Notes under the pieces: model-generated
Seen by the model: only the letters and a program-made list of their open reading frames with translations
Databases searched by the model: none
What the model was told of the DNA's origin: nothing
Translations under genes and position numbers: made by a program
Shown: positions 44,250-58,800 of the stretch, in pieces
Layout: the number at the start of each line of letters is the position of its first letter
How positions within the stretch are numbered: the first letter of the stretch is position 1
Origin: Arcuatula senhousia
Taxonomy: Eukaryota > Mollusca > Bivalvia > Mytilida > Mytilidae
Assembly (NCBI GenBank): GCA_963971305.1
Contig: OZ020306.1
Span: forward strand, 58,316,686 to 58,380,685
Length of the DNA stretch: 64,000 nt
Direction: 5' to 3'

Positions 44250-47200
44250 ATGTATCTCTATATGTTAACCCCTAACCTTAACTGTGTGTTTTATAATAAC
44301 CCTAACCCTCATTGTGTGTTTTATACTAACCCTAACCTTGATTGTGTGTTTAATACTAACCGTAACTCTAATAATATGTTTAACACTAACCCTCACCCCT
44401 TTTTATACATTTTTATACTAACCCTTATCTTAATTGTTAAATTTTGTACTAACCCTTACCCTACTTGTATCTTAATATGCTAACCTCTTACCCTAATTGT
44501 GTATTTTATACGAACCATAACCCTAATTATACGTTTTTGTACTAATCCTTATCATAAATGTATTTTTTATACTAACCCCTACCACTTATTTTGTGTTTTC
44601 ATCGACTATAACCCTAATCATATAATTTTGTACTCACCCTAACCCTAAATGTATCTTTATATGAAAACCCTTAACCCTAATTGTGTTTTATACTTATCCA
44701 AACCCTAATTATATGTTTTACACTAACCCTAACCCTAATTATACGTTTTTGAACTAACCCTTACCTTAGTTGTTGAATTTTGTACTAACCCTAACCCTAT
44801 TTGTATCTTTATATGCTAACCCCTAACCCTAATTGTGTTTTATACTAACCCTAACCCTAATTATATGTTTTACATTGACCCTAACCCTAATTATATGTTT
44901 TACATTGACCCTAACCCTAATTATACGTATTTGTAATCACCCTTATCATAAATATATTTTTTATACTAACCCTACCACTTATTTTGTGTTAACATCGAGT
45001 GTAACCATAATTGTATAATTTTGTACTAACCCTAACCCTAAATGTATCTTTACATGTTAACCCCTAACCCTAACTGTGTTTTACACTAACCCTAACCCTA
45101 ATTGTGTGTTTTATACTAACCCTAACCCTGATTGTGTATTTAATACTAACCGTAACTCTAATAATATGTTTTACACTAACCCTCACCCCTTTTTATACGT
45201 TTTTATACTAACCCTTACCTTAATTGTTAAATTTTGTACTAACCCTACTTGTATCTTAATATGCTAACCCTAATTGTGTATTTTATACTAACCCTAACCC
45301 TAATTATACGTTTTTGTGCTAACTCTTATCATAAATGTAGTTTTTATACTAACCCCTACAACTTATTTTGTGTTTTCATCGACTATAACCCTAATTATAT
45401 AATTTTGCACTAACCCTAGCCCTAAATGTATTTTTATATGCTAACCCCTAACCCTTATTGTATGTTTTATACTAACCCAAACCCTAATAATATGTTTTAC
45501 ACTAACCCTAAACCAACTTATACGTTTTTGAACTAACCCTTACCTTAATTGTTGAATTTTGTACTAACCCTAACCTTATTTGTATCTTTATATGCTAACC
45601 CCTAACCCTAATTGTGTTTTATACTAACCCTAACCCTAATTATATGTTTTACATTAACCCTAACCCTAATTATACGTTTTTGTAATCACTTTATCATAAA
45701 TGTATTTTTATACTAACCCCTACCACTTATTTTGTGTTTTCATCGACTATAACCCTAATCATATAATTTTGTACTCACCCTAACCCAAAATGTATCTTTA
45801 TATGCTAACCCTTAACCCTAATTGTGTTTTATACTTACCCAAACCCTAATTATATGTTTTACACTAACCCTAACCCTAATTATACGTTTTTGCACTAACC
45901 CTTACCCTAATTGTATAATTTTGCACTAACCCTAGCCCTACATGTATTTTTATATGCTAACCCCTAACCCTTTCTGTGTGTTTTATACTAACCCAAACCC
46001 TAATAATATGTTTTACACTAACCCTAAACCAACTTATACGTTTTTGAACTAACCATTACCTTAATTGTTGAATTTTGTACTAACCCTAACCCTATTTGTA
46101 TCTTTATATGCTAACCCCTAACCCTAATTGTGTTTTATACTAACCCTAACCCTAATTATATGTTTTGCATTAACCCTAACCCTAATTATACGTTTTTGTT
46201 ATAACCCTTATCATAAATGTATTTTTTATACTAACCATACCACTTATTTTGTGTTAACATCGACTGTAACCATAATTGTATAATTTTGTACTAACCCTAA
46301 CCCTAAATGTATCTTTATATGTTAACCCCTAACCCTAGCTGTGTGTTTTATACTAACCCTAACCCTAATTGAATGTTTTTTACTTACCCAAACCCTAATT
46401 ATATGTTTTATACTAGCCCTAACCCTGATTGTGTGTTTAATACTAACCGTAACTCTAATAATATGTTTTACACTAATCCTCACCCCTTTTTATACGTTTT
46501 TATACTAACCATTACCTCAATTGTTAAATTTTGTACAAACCCTAACCCTACTTGTATCTTAATATGCTAACCCCTAACCCTAATTGTGTATATTTTGTAA
46601 TAACCCTAACCCTAATTATACGTTTTTGTACTAACCCTTATCATAAATGTATTTTTTATACTAACTCCTACCACTTATTTTGTGTTTTCATGGACTTTAA
46701 CCCTAATTTTATAATTTTGTACTCACCCTAACCCTTAATGTATCTTACTATGCTAACCCTTAACCCTAATTGTGTTTTATACTTACCCAAACCCTAATTA
46801 TATGTTTTACACTAATCCTAACCCTATTTATACGTTTTTGTAATAACCCTTACCCTAATTGTATAATTTTGCACTAACCCTAGCCCTAAATGTATTTTTA
46901 TATGCTAACCCCTTACCCTTATTGTGTGTTTTATACCAACCCAAGCCATAATAATATGTTTTACACTAACCCTAAACCAACTTATACGTTTTTTAACTAA
47001 CCCTTACCTTAATTGTTGAATTTTGTACTAACCCTAACCTCATTTGTATCTTTATATGCTAACCCCTAACCCTAATTGTGTTTTATACTAACCCTAACCC
47101 TAATTATATGTTTTACATTGACCCTAACCCTAATTATACGTTTTTGTAATCACCCTTATCATAAATTTAATTTTTATAATAACCCTACCACTTATTTTGT

Positions 47201-50200
47201 GTTAACATCGAGTGAAACCATAATTGTATAATTTTGTACTAAACCTAACCCTAAATGTATCTTTACATGTTAACTCCTAACCATAACTGTGTGTTTTATA
47301 CTAACCCTAACCCTAATTGTGTGTTTTATACTAACCCTAACCCTGATTGTGTATTTAATACTAACCGTAACTCTATTTATATGTTTTACACTAACCCTCA
47401 CCCCTTTTTTATACGTTTTTATACTAACCCTTACCTTAATTGTTAAATTTTGTACTAACCCTAACCCTACTTGTATCTAAATATGCTAACCCCTAACCCT
47501 AATTGTGTATTTTATACTAACCCTAACCCTAATTATACGTTTTTGTACTAACTCTTATCATAAATGTAGTTTTTATACTAACCCCTACAACTTGTTTTGT
47601 GTTTTCATGGACTATAACCCTAATTATATAATTTTGCACTATCCCTAGCCCTAAATGTATTTTTATATGCTAACCCCTAACCCTTATTGTATGTTTTATA
47701 CTAACCCAAACCCTAATAATATTTTTACACTAACCCTAAACCAACTTATACGTTTTTGAACTAACCCTTGCCTTAATTGTTGAATTTTGTACTAACCCTT
47801 AACTTATTTGTTTCTTTATATGCTAACCCCTAACCCTAATTGTGTTTTATACTAACCCTAACCCTAATTATATGTTTTACATTAACCCTAACCCTAATTA
47901 TACGTTTTTGTAATCACCCTTATCATAAATGTATTTTTTTATACTAACCCCTACAACTTATTTTGTGTTAACATCGACTGTAACCGTAATTGTATAATTT
48001 TGTACTAACCCTAACCCTAAATGTGTCTTTATATGTTAACCCCTAAGCCTGATTGTATGTGGTATACTAACCGTAACTCTAATAATATGTTTTACACTAA
48101 CCCTCACCCCTTTTTATACGTTTTTATACTAACCCTTACCTCAATTGTTAAATTTTGTACTAACCCTAACCCTACTTGTATCTTAATATGCTAACCCCTA
48201 ACCCTAATTGTGTATTTTATACCAACCCTTAACCTAATTATATGTTTAACATTAACCCTAACCCTAAGTATACGTTTTTGTATTAACCCTTATCATAAGT
48301 GTATTTTTTATTCTAACCCGTACCACTTATTTTGTGTTTTCATCCACTTTAACCCTAATTTTATAATTTTGTACTCACCCTAAACCTTAATGTATCTTTA
48401 TATGCTAACCCTAAACCCTAATTGTGTTTTATACTAACCCAAACCCTAATAATATGTTTCACACTAACCCTAACCCTAATTATACGTTTTTGTACTAACC
48501 CTTAGCCTAATTGTATAATTTTGCACTACCTTAGCCCTAAATGTATCTTTATATGCTAACCCCTAACACTCATTGTGTGTTTAAACTAACCCTAACCGTA
48601 ATTGTGTATTTTATACTAACCATAACCCTAACCCTAATAATACGTTTTTGTACTAACCCTTATCATAAATGTATTTTTTATACTAACCCCAAACTTATCT
48701 TGTGTTTTCATCGACTTTAACCCTAATTATATAATTTTGTACTCACCCTAACCCTAAATGTATCTTTATATGCTAACCCTTAACCTTAATTGTGTTTTAT
48801 ACTAACCCAAACCCTAATTATATGTTTAACACTAACCCCAACCCTAATTATACGTTTTTGTACTAACCCTTAACCTAATTATATAATTTTGCACTACCCT
48901 AGCCCTAAATGTATCTTTATATGCTAACCCCTAACCCTAATTGTGTGTTTTATACTAACCCTTACCCTAATTATATGTTTTACATTAACCCTAACCCTAA
49001 TTATACGTTTTTGGTAATAAAACTTATCATAATTGTAACCCTAACCCTAAGTGTATCTTAATATGCTAACCACTAACCCTAATTTTGTGTTTTATACTAA
49101 CTCTAACCCTAATTATATGTTTTACACTAGCCCTAACCCTAATTATATGTTTTGCACTAGCCCTAGCCCTAATTATATGTTTTACCTTAGCCCTAATCCT
49201 AATTATTCGTTTAACACTAACCCTAACCCTAATTATACGTTTTTGCACTAGCCTATATCATGAATGTATCTTTGTACTAACCCCTACAATTTATTTTTTG
49301 TTTTCATCGACTATAACCCTAATTGTATAATTTTGTACTAACCCTTACCCTAAATGTATCTTTAAATTCTAACCCCTAACCCTAATTGTGTTTTTTTATA
49401 CTAACCGTAACCCTTATAATATGTTTTACACTAACCCCAAACCCTGATTATACGTTTTTGTACTACCTTTAGCCTAATTGTATAATTTTGCACTATCCTA
49501 GCCCTAAATGTATCTTTATATGCTAACCCCTTACCCTAATTGTGTGTTTTATACTAACTCTAACCCTAATTATATGTTTTACACTAGCCCTAACCCTAAT
49601 TATATGTTTTACACTAGCCCTAACCCTAATTATATGTTTTACCTTAGCCTTAATCCTAATTATTCGTTTAACACTAACCCTAACCCTAATTATACGTTTT
49701 TGCACTAGCCTATATCATGAATGTGTCTCTGTACTAACCCCTACAATTTATTTTTTGTTTTCATCGACTATAACCCTAATTGTATAATTATGTACTAACC
49801 CTAACCCTACATGTATGTTTAAATTCTAACCCCTAACCCTAATTGTGTTTTTTATACTAACCGTAACCCTTATAATATGTTTTACACTAACCCTAACCCT
49901 GATTATACGTTTTTGTACTACCTTTAGCCTAATTGTATAATTTTGCACTACCCTAGCCCTAAATGTATCTTTATATGCTAACCCCTAACCCTAATTGTGT
50001 GTTTTATACTAACCCTAACCCTAATTGTGTATTTTATACTAACCCTACCCCTAATTATATGTTTAACATTAAACCTAACCCTAATTATACGTTTTTGTAC
50101 TAACCCTTTTCATAAATGTATTTTTTATACTAGCCCGAAAACTTATTTTGTGTTTTCATCGACTTAAACCCTAATTATATAATTTTGTACTCACCCTAAC

Positions 50201-52837
50201 CCTAAATGTATCTTTATATGCTAACCCCTAACCCTAATTGTGTGTTTTATACTAACCCTAACCCTAATTATCTGTTTTACATTAACCCCAACCCTAATTA
50301 TACGTTTTTTGTAATAACCCGTATCATAATTGTAACCCTAACCCTAAGTGTATCTTAATATGCTAACCCCTAACCCTAATTGTGTTTTTTATACTAACCC
50401 TAACCCTTATAATATGTTTTACACTAACCCTAACCCTAATTATACGTTTTTGTACTAGCCTATATCATGAATGTATTTTTGTACTAACCCCTACCACTTA
50501 TTTTTTTTGTTTTCATTGACTATAGCCCTAATTGTATAATTTTGTACTAACCCTAACTCTAAATGTATCTTTAAATGCTAACCCCTAACCCTAATTGTGT
50601 GTTTTATACTAACCAAAACCCTAATAATATGTTTAACACTAACCATGAACCTAATTATACGTTTTGAACTAACCCTTACCTTAATTGTATAATTTTGCAC
50701 TTACCCTAGCCCTAATCGTATCTTTATATGCTAACCCTTAACCCTAATTGTGTTTTATAATAACCCTATCCCTAATTAAATGTTTTACATTAACCTTAAC
50801 CGTAATTAAATGTTTTTGTACTAGCTTATATCATGAATGTGTCTTTGTACTAACCCCTACCACTTATTTTTTGTGTTGATCGACTAAAACCCTAATTGTA
50901 TTATTATGTACTAACCCTAACCCTAAATATATCTTTATATGCTAACCCCTAACCCTAATTGTGTGTTTTATACTATTCCTAACCCTAATTATACGTTTTT
51001 GTACTAACCCTTATCATAAATGTATTTTTTTTGTACTAACACCTACCACTAATTTTGTGTTTTCATCGACTAAAACCCTAATTGTGTAATTGTGTACTAC
51101 CCCTAAACCTAAATGTGTCTTTATATGCTAACCCTATTTGTGTGTTTTCTACTTACCGTAACCCTAACAATATGTTTTGCACTTACCCTAACCCCTTTTT
51201 ATACGTTTTTTATACTAACCCTTACCCTAATTGTAAATTTTGTACTAACCCTAACCCTACATGTATCTTTATATGCTAACCCCTAACCCTAATTGTGTGT
51301 TTTATACTAACCCAAACCCTAATAATATGTTTTACACTAACCCTAACCTCTTTATATACTTTTTTATACTAACCCTTACCCTAATTGTAAATTTTGTACT
51401 AACCCTAACCCTACATGTATCTTTATATGCTAACCCCTAACCCTAATTGTGTGTTTTATACCAACCCAAACCCTAATAATATGTTTTACACTAATCCTAA
51501 CCTCTTTATATACTTTTTTATACTAACCCTTACCCTAATTGTAAATTTTGTACTAACCCTAACCCTACTTGTATCTTAATATGCTAACCCCTAACCCTAA
51601 TTGTGTGTTTTATACTAACCCAAACCCTAATAATATGTTTTACACTAACCCTAACCTCTTTATATACTTTTGTATACTAACCCTTACCCTAATTGTAAAT
51701 TTTGTACTAACCCTAACCCTACATGTATCTTACTATGCTAACCCCTAACCTTAATTGTGTATTTTATTCTAACACTAACCCTAATTATATGTTTAAAAAT
51801 AACCCTAACCCTAATTATACGTTTTTGTACTAACCCTTATCATAAATGTATTTTTTATGCTTACCCCTACCACTTATTTTGTGTTTTCATCAACTTTAAC
51901 CCTAATTGTATAATTTTGTACTAATCCTTACCCAAAATGTAACTTATTTGTTAACCCCTAACTCTAACGGTGTGATTTATGCTGACCCTTACCCTAATTA
52001 TGTTTTACACTAGCCCTAACCCAAATAGTATGTTTTAGTACTTACCCTGACCATAAATGTATCTTTTTGGTCCACCCCCTACCCTTAACTTTGTGTTTTC
52101 GCAGACCCTAATCGTAACCCTAATTGTACGTGTTTGTACTAACTTTTATCTGAACTGTATCTCTTTGTACTACTCCCTACCGCTTATTTTGTGTTTTCAT
52201 CGACATTAACCCTAATTGTATGATTTTGTTACCCTAAACCTAAGTGTATCTTTTTATGCCAACCCCTAACCCTTATAGTGTGTTTGATACTCACCATTAC
52301 CCTAATTATATGTTTTTACTAGCCCTAACCCTAATTATATGTTTTACACTAACCCTTATCCTAATTATACATTTTTGTACTAGCCTATATCATAAATGTA
52401 TCTTTGTACTATCCCCTACCACTTATTTTTTGTTTTCAATGACTATAGCCCTAATTGTATAAGTTTGTAGTAATGTATCTTTATATGCTAACCCCTAACC
52501 CTAATTGTGTGTTTTAAAATAACCCAAACCCTAATAATATGTTTTACACTTACCCTTAACCTAATTATACTTTTTTGAACTAACCCTTACCTTAATTGTA
52601 TAATTTTGCACTAACCCTAGCCCTTAATGTATTTTTATATGCTAACCCCTAACCCTAATTGTGTTTTATACTTACCTTAACCCTAACTATATGTTTTACA
52701 TTAACCCTAACCCTAATTATACGTTTTTGTAATAACCCTTATCATAAAGGTATTTTTATACTAACCCCTACCACTTATTTTGTGTTTACATCGACTATAA
52801 TCATAATTGTATAATTTTGTACTAACCCTAACCCTAA
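44250..52837. repeat. Large higher-order unit, copy 2 (~8.59 kb)
   Basis: Same marker order as copy 1, with an extra ~0.9 kb internal duplication around 46.3-47.25 kb (two tandem versions of the segment that occurs once near 38.64 kb). Long stretches match copy 1 with only scattered substitutions. Confidence 0.85.
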
Positions 52838-55800
52838 ATGTATCTCTATATGTTAACCCCTAACCTTAACTGTGTGTTTTATAATAACCCTAACCCTCAT
52901 TGTGTGTTTTATACTAACCCTAACCTTGATTGTGTGTTTAATACTAACCGTAACTCTAATAATATGTTTAACACTAACCCTCACCCCTTTTTATACATTT
53001 TTATACTAACCCTTATCTTAATTGTTAAATTTTGTACTAACCCTTACCCTACTTGTATCTTAATATGCTAACCTCTTACCCTAATTGTGTATTTTATACG
53101 AACCATAACCCTAATTATACGTTTTTGTACTAATCCTTATCATAAATGTATTTTTTATACTAACCCCTACCACTTATTTTGTGTTTTCATCGACTATAAC
53201 CCTAATCATATAATTTTGTACTCACCCTAACCCTAAATGTATCTTTATATGAAAACCCTTAACCCTAATTGTGTTTTATACTTACCCAAACCCTAATTAT
53301 ATGTTTTACACTAACCCTAACCCTAATTATACGTTTTTGAACTAACCCTTACCTTAGTTGTTGAATTTTGTACTAACCCTAACCCTATTTGTATCTTTAT
53401 ATGCTAACCCCTAACCCTAATTGTGTTTTATACTAACCCTAACCCTAAATATATGTTTTACATTGACCATAACCCTAATTATATGTTTAACATTGACCCT
53501 AACCCTAATTATACGTATTTGTAATCACCCTTATCATAAATGTATTTTTATACTAACCCTACCACTTATATTGTGTTAACATCGAGTGTAACCATAATTG
53601 TATAATTTTGTACTAACCCTAACCCTAAATGTATCTTTACATGTTAACCCCTAACCCTAACTGTGTGTTTTATACTAACCCTAACCCTAATTGTGTGTTT
53701 TATACTAACCCTAACCCTGATTGTGTATTTAATACTAACCGTAACTCTAATAATATGTTTTACACTAACCCTCACCCCTTTTTATACATTTTTATACTAA
53801 CCCTTACCTTAATTGTTAAATTTTGTATTAACCCTAACCCTACTTGTATCTTAATATGCTAACCCCTAACCCTAATTGTGTATTTTATACTAACCCTAAC
53901 CCTAATTATACGTTTTTGTACTAACTCTTATCATAAATTTAGTTTTTATACTAACCCCTACAACTTATTTTGTGTTTTCATCGACTATAACCCTAATTAT
54001 ATAATTTTGCACTAACCCTAGCCCTAAATGTATTTTTATATGCTAACCCCTAACCCTTATTGTATGTTTTATACTAACCCAAACCCTAATAATATGTTTT
54101 ACACTAACCCTAAACCAACTTATACGTTTTTGAACTAACCCTTACCTTAATTGTTGAATTTTGTACTAACCCTAACCTTATTTGTATCTTTATATGCTAA
54201 CCCCTAACCCTAATTGTGTTTTATACTAACCCTAACCCTAATTATATGTTTTACATTAACCCTAACCCTAATTATACGTTTTTGTAATCACCCTTATCAT
54301 AAATGTATTTTTCTACTAACCCCTACCACTTATTTTGTGTTTTCATCGACTATAACCCTAATCATATAATTTTGTACTCACCCTAACCCAAAATGTATCT
54401 TTATATGCTAACCCTTAACCCTAATTGTGTTTTATACTTACCCAAACCCTAATTATATGTTTTATACTAACCCTAACCCTAATTATACGTTTTTGCACTA
54501 ACCCTTACCCTAATTGTATAATTTTGCACTAACCCTAGCCCTAAATGTATTTTTATATGCTAACCCCTAACCCTTATTGTGTGTTTTATACTAAACCAAA
54601 CCCTAATAATATGTTTTACACTAACCCTAAACCAACTTATACGTTTTTGAACTAACCATTACCTTAATTGTTGAATTTTGTACTTACCCTAACCCTATTT
54701 GTATCTTTATATGCTAACCCCTAACCCTAATTGTGTTTTATACTAACCCTAACCCTAATTATATGTTTTACATTAACCCTAACCCTAATTATACGTTTTT
54801 GTTATAACCCTTATCATAAATGTATTTTTTATACTAACCATACCACTTATTTTGTGTTAACATCGACTGTAACCATAATTGTATAATTTTGTACTAACCC
54901 TAACCCTAAATGTATCTTTATATGTTAACCCCTAACCCTAACTGTGTGTTTTATACTAACCCTAACCCTAATTGTGTGTTTTATACTAACCCTAACCCTG
55001 ATTGTGTATTTAATACTAACCGTAACTCTATTAATATGTTTTACACTAACCCTCACCCCTTTTTTATACGTTTTTATACTAACCCTTACCTTACTTGTTA
55101 AATTTTGTACTAACCCTAACCCTACTTGTATCTTAATATGCTAACCCCTAACCCTAATTGTGTATTTTATATTAACCCTAACCCTAATTATACGTTTTTG
55201 TACTAACTCTTATCATAAATGTAGTTTTTATACTAACCGCTTCAACTTATTTTGTGTTTTCATGGACTATAACCCTAATTATATAATTTTGCACTATCCC
55301 TAGCCCTAAATGTATTTTTATATGCTAACCCCTAACCCTTATTGTATGTTTTATACTAACCCAAACCCTAATAATATTTTTACACTAACCCTAAACCAAC
55401 TTATACGTTTTTGAACTAACCCTTGCCTTAATTGTTGAATTTTGTACTAACCCTAAACTTATTTGTATCTTTATTTGCTAACCTCTAACCCTAATTGTGT
55501 TTTATACTAACCCTAACCCTAATTATATGTTTTACATTAACCCTTACCCTAATTATACGTTTTTGTAAACCCTTATCATAAATGTATTTTTTTATACTAA
55601 CCCCTACAACTTATTTTGTGTTAACATCGACTGTAACCGTAATTGTATAATTTTGTACTAACCCTAACCCTAAATGTGTCTTTATATGTTAACCCCTAAG
55701 CCTGATTGTGTGTGGTATACTAACCGTAACTCTAATAATATGTTTTACACTAACCCTCACCCCTTTTTATACGTTTTTATACTAACCCTTACCTCAATTG

Positions 55801-58800
55801 GTAAATTTTGTTCTAACCCTAACCCTACTTGTATCTTAATATGCTAACCCCTAACCCTAATTGTGTATTTTATACCAACCCTTAACCTAATTATATGTTT
55901 AACATTAACCCTAACCCTAAGTATACGTTTTTGTACTAACCCTTATCATAAGTGTAATTTTTATACTAACCCGTACCACTTATTTTGTGTTTTCATCCAC
56001 TTTAACCCTAATTTTATAATTTTGTACTCACCCTAAACCTTAATGTATCTTTATATGCTAACCCTAAACCCTAATTGTGTTTTATACTAACCCAATCCCT
56101 AATAATATGTTTCACACTAACCCTAACCCTAATTATACGTTTTTGTACTAACCCTTAGCCTATTTGTATAATTTTGCACTACCTTAGCCCTAAATGTATC
56201 TTTATATGCTAACCCCTAACACTCATTGTGTGTTTAAACTAACCCTAACCCTAATTGTGTATTTTATACTAACCATAACCCTAACCCTAATTATACGTTT
56301 TTGTACTAACCCTTATCATAAATGTATTTTTTATACTAACCCCAAACTTATCTTGTGTTTTCATCGACTTTAACCCTAATTATATAATTTTGTACTCACC
56401 CTAACCCTAAATGTATCTTTATATGCTAACCCTTAACCTTAATTGTGTTTTATACTAACCCAAACCCTAATTATATGTTTAACACTAACCCCAACCCTAA
56501 TTATACGTTTTTGTACCAACCCTTAACCTAATTATATAATTTTGTACTTCCCTAGCCCTAAATGTATCTTTATATGCTAACCCCTAACCCTAATTGTGTG
56601 TTTTATACTAACCCTTACCCTAATTATATGTTTTACATTAACCCTAACCCTAATTATACGTTTTTGGTAATAAAACTTATCATAATTGTAACCCTAACCC
56701 TAAGTGTATCTTAATATGCTAACCACTAACCCTAATTTTGTGTTTTATACTAACTCTAACCATAATTATATGTTTTACACTAGCCCTAACCCTAATTATA
56801 TGTTTTACACTAGCCCTAACCCTAATTATATGTTTTACCTTAGCCCTAATCCTAATTATTCGTTTAACACTAACCCTAACCCTAATTATACGTTTTTGCA
56901 CTAGCCTATATCATGAATGTATCTTTGTACTAACCCCTACAATTTATTTTTTGTTTTCATCGACTATAACCCTAATTGTATAATTTTGTACTAACCCTAA
57001 CCCTAAATGTATCTTTAAATTCTAACCCCTAACCCTAATTGTGTTTTTTTATACTAACCGTTACCCTTATAATATGTTTTACATTAACCCCAAACCCTGA
57101 TTATACATTTTTGTACTACCTTTAGCCTAATTGTATAATTTTGCACTATCCTAGCCCTAAATGTATCTTTATATGCTAACCCCTAACCCTAATTGTGTGT
57201 TTTATACTAACTCTAACCGTAATTATATGTTTTACACTAGCCCTAACCCTAATTATATGTTTTACCTTAGCCTTAATCCTAATTTTTCGTTTAACACTAA
57301 CCCTAACCCTAATTATACGTTTTTGCACTAGCCTATATCATGAATGTGTCTCTGTACTAACCCCTACAATTTATTTTTTGTTTTCATCGACTATAACCCT
57401 AATTGTATAATTATGTACTAACCCTAACCCTAAATGTATCTTTAAATTCTAACCCCTAACCCTAATTGTGTTTTTTATACTAACCGTAACCCTTATAATA
57501 TGTTTTACACTAACCCTAACCCTGATTATACGTTTGTGTACTACCGTTAGCCTAATTGTATAATTTTGCACTACCCTAGCCCTAAATGTATCTTTATATG
57601 CTAACCCCTAACCCTAATTGTGTGTTTTATACTAACCCTAACCCTAATTGTGTATTTTATTCTAACCCTACCCCTAATTATATGTTTTACATTAAACCTA
57701 ACCCTAATTATACGTTTTTGTACTAACCCTTTTCATAAATGTATTTTTTATACTAGCCCGAAAACTTATTTTGTGTTTTCATCGACTTAAACCCTAATTA
57801 TATAATTTTGTACTCACCCTAACCCTAAATGTATCTTTATATGCTAACCCCTAACCCTAATTGTGTGTTTTATACTAACCCTAACCCTAATTATATGTTT
57901 TACATTAACCCCAACCCTAATTATACGTTTTTTGTAATAACCCTTATCATAATTGTAACCCTAACCCTAAGTGTATCTTAATATGCTAACCCCTAACCCT
58001 AATTGTGTTTTTTATATTAACCCTAACCCTTATAATATGTTTTACACTAACCCTAACCCTAATTATACGTTTTTGTACTAGCCTATATCATGAATGTATC
58101 TTTGTACTAACCCCTACCACTTATTTTTTTTTGTTTTCACTGACTATAGCCCTAATTGTATAATTTTGTACTAACCCTAACTCTAAATGTATCTTTAAAT
58201 GCTAACCCCTAACCCTAATTGTGTGTTTTATACTAACCAAAACCCTAATAATATGTTTATCACTAACCCTGAACCTAATTATACGTTTTGAACTAACCCT
58301 TACCTTAATTGTATAATTTTGCACTTACCCTAGCCCTAATCGTATCTTTATATGCTAACCCTTAACCCTAATTGTGTTTTATAATAACCCTATCCCTAAT
58401 TAAATGTTTTACATTAACCTTAACCGTAATTAAATGTTTTTGTACTAGCCTATATCATGAATGTGTCTTTGTACTAACCCCTACCACTTATTTTTTGTTT
58501 TGATCGACTATAACCCTAATTGTATTATTATGTACTAACCCTAACCCTAAATATATCTTTATATGCTAACCCCTAACCCTAATTGTGTGTTTTATACTAT
58601 TCCTAACCCTAATTGTACGTTTTTGTACTAACCCTTATCATAAATGTATTTTTTTTGGTACTAACCCCTACCACTAATTTTGTGTTTTCATCTTCTAAAA
58701 CCCTAATTGTGTAATTGTGTACTACCCCTAAACCTAAATGTGTCTTTATATGCTAACCCTATTTGTGTGTTTTCTACTTACCGTAACCCTAACAATATGT

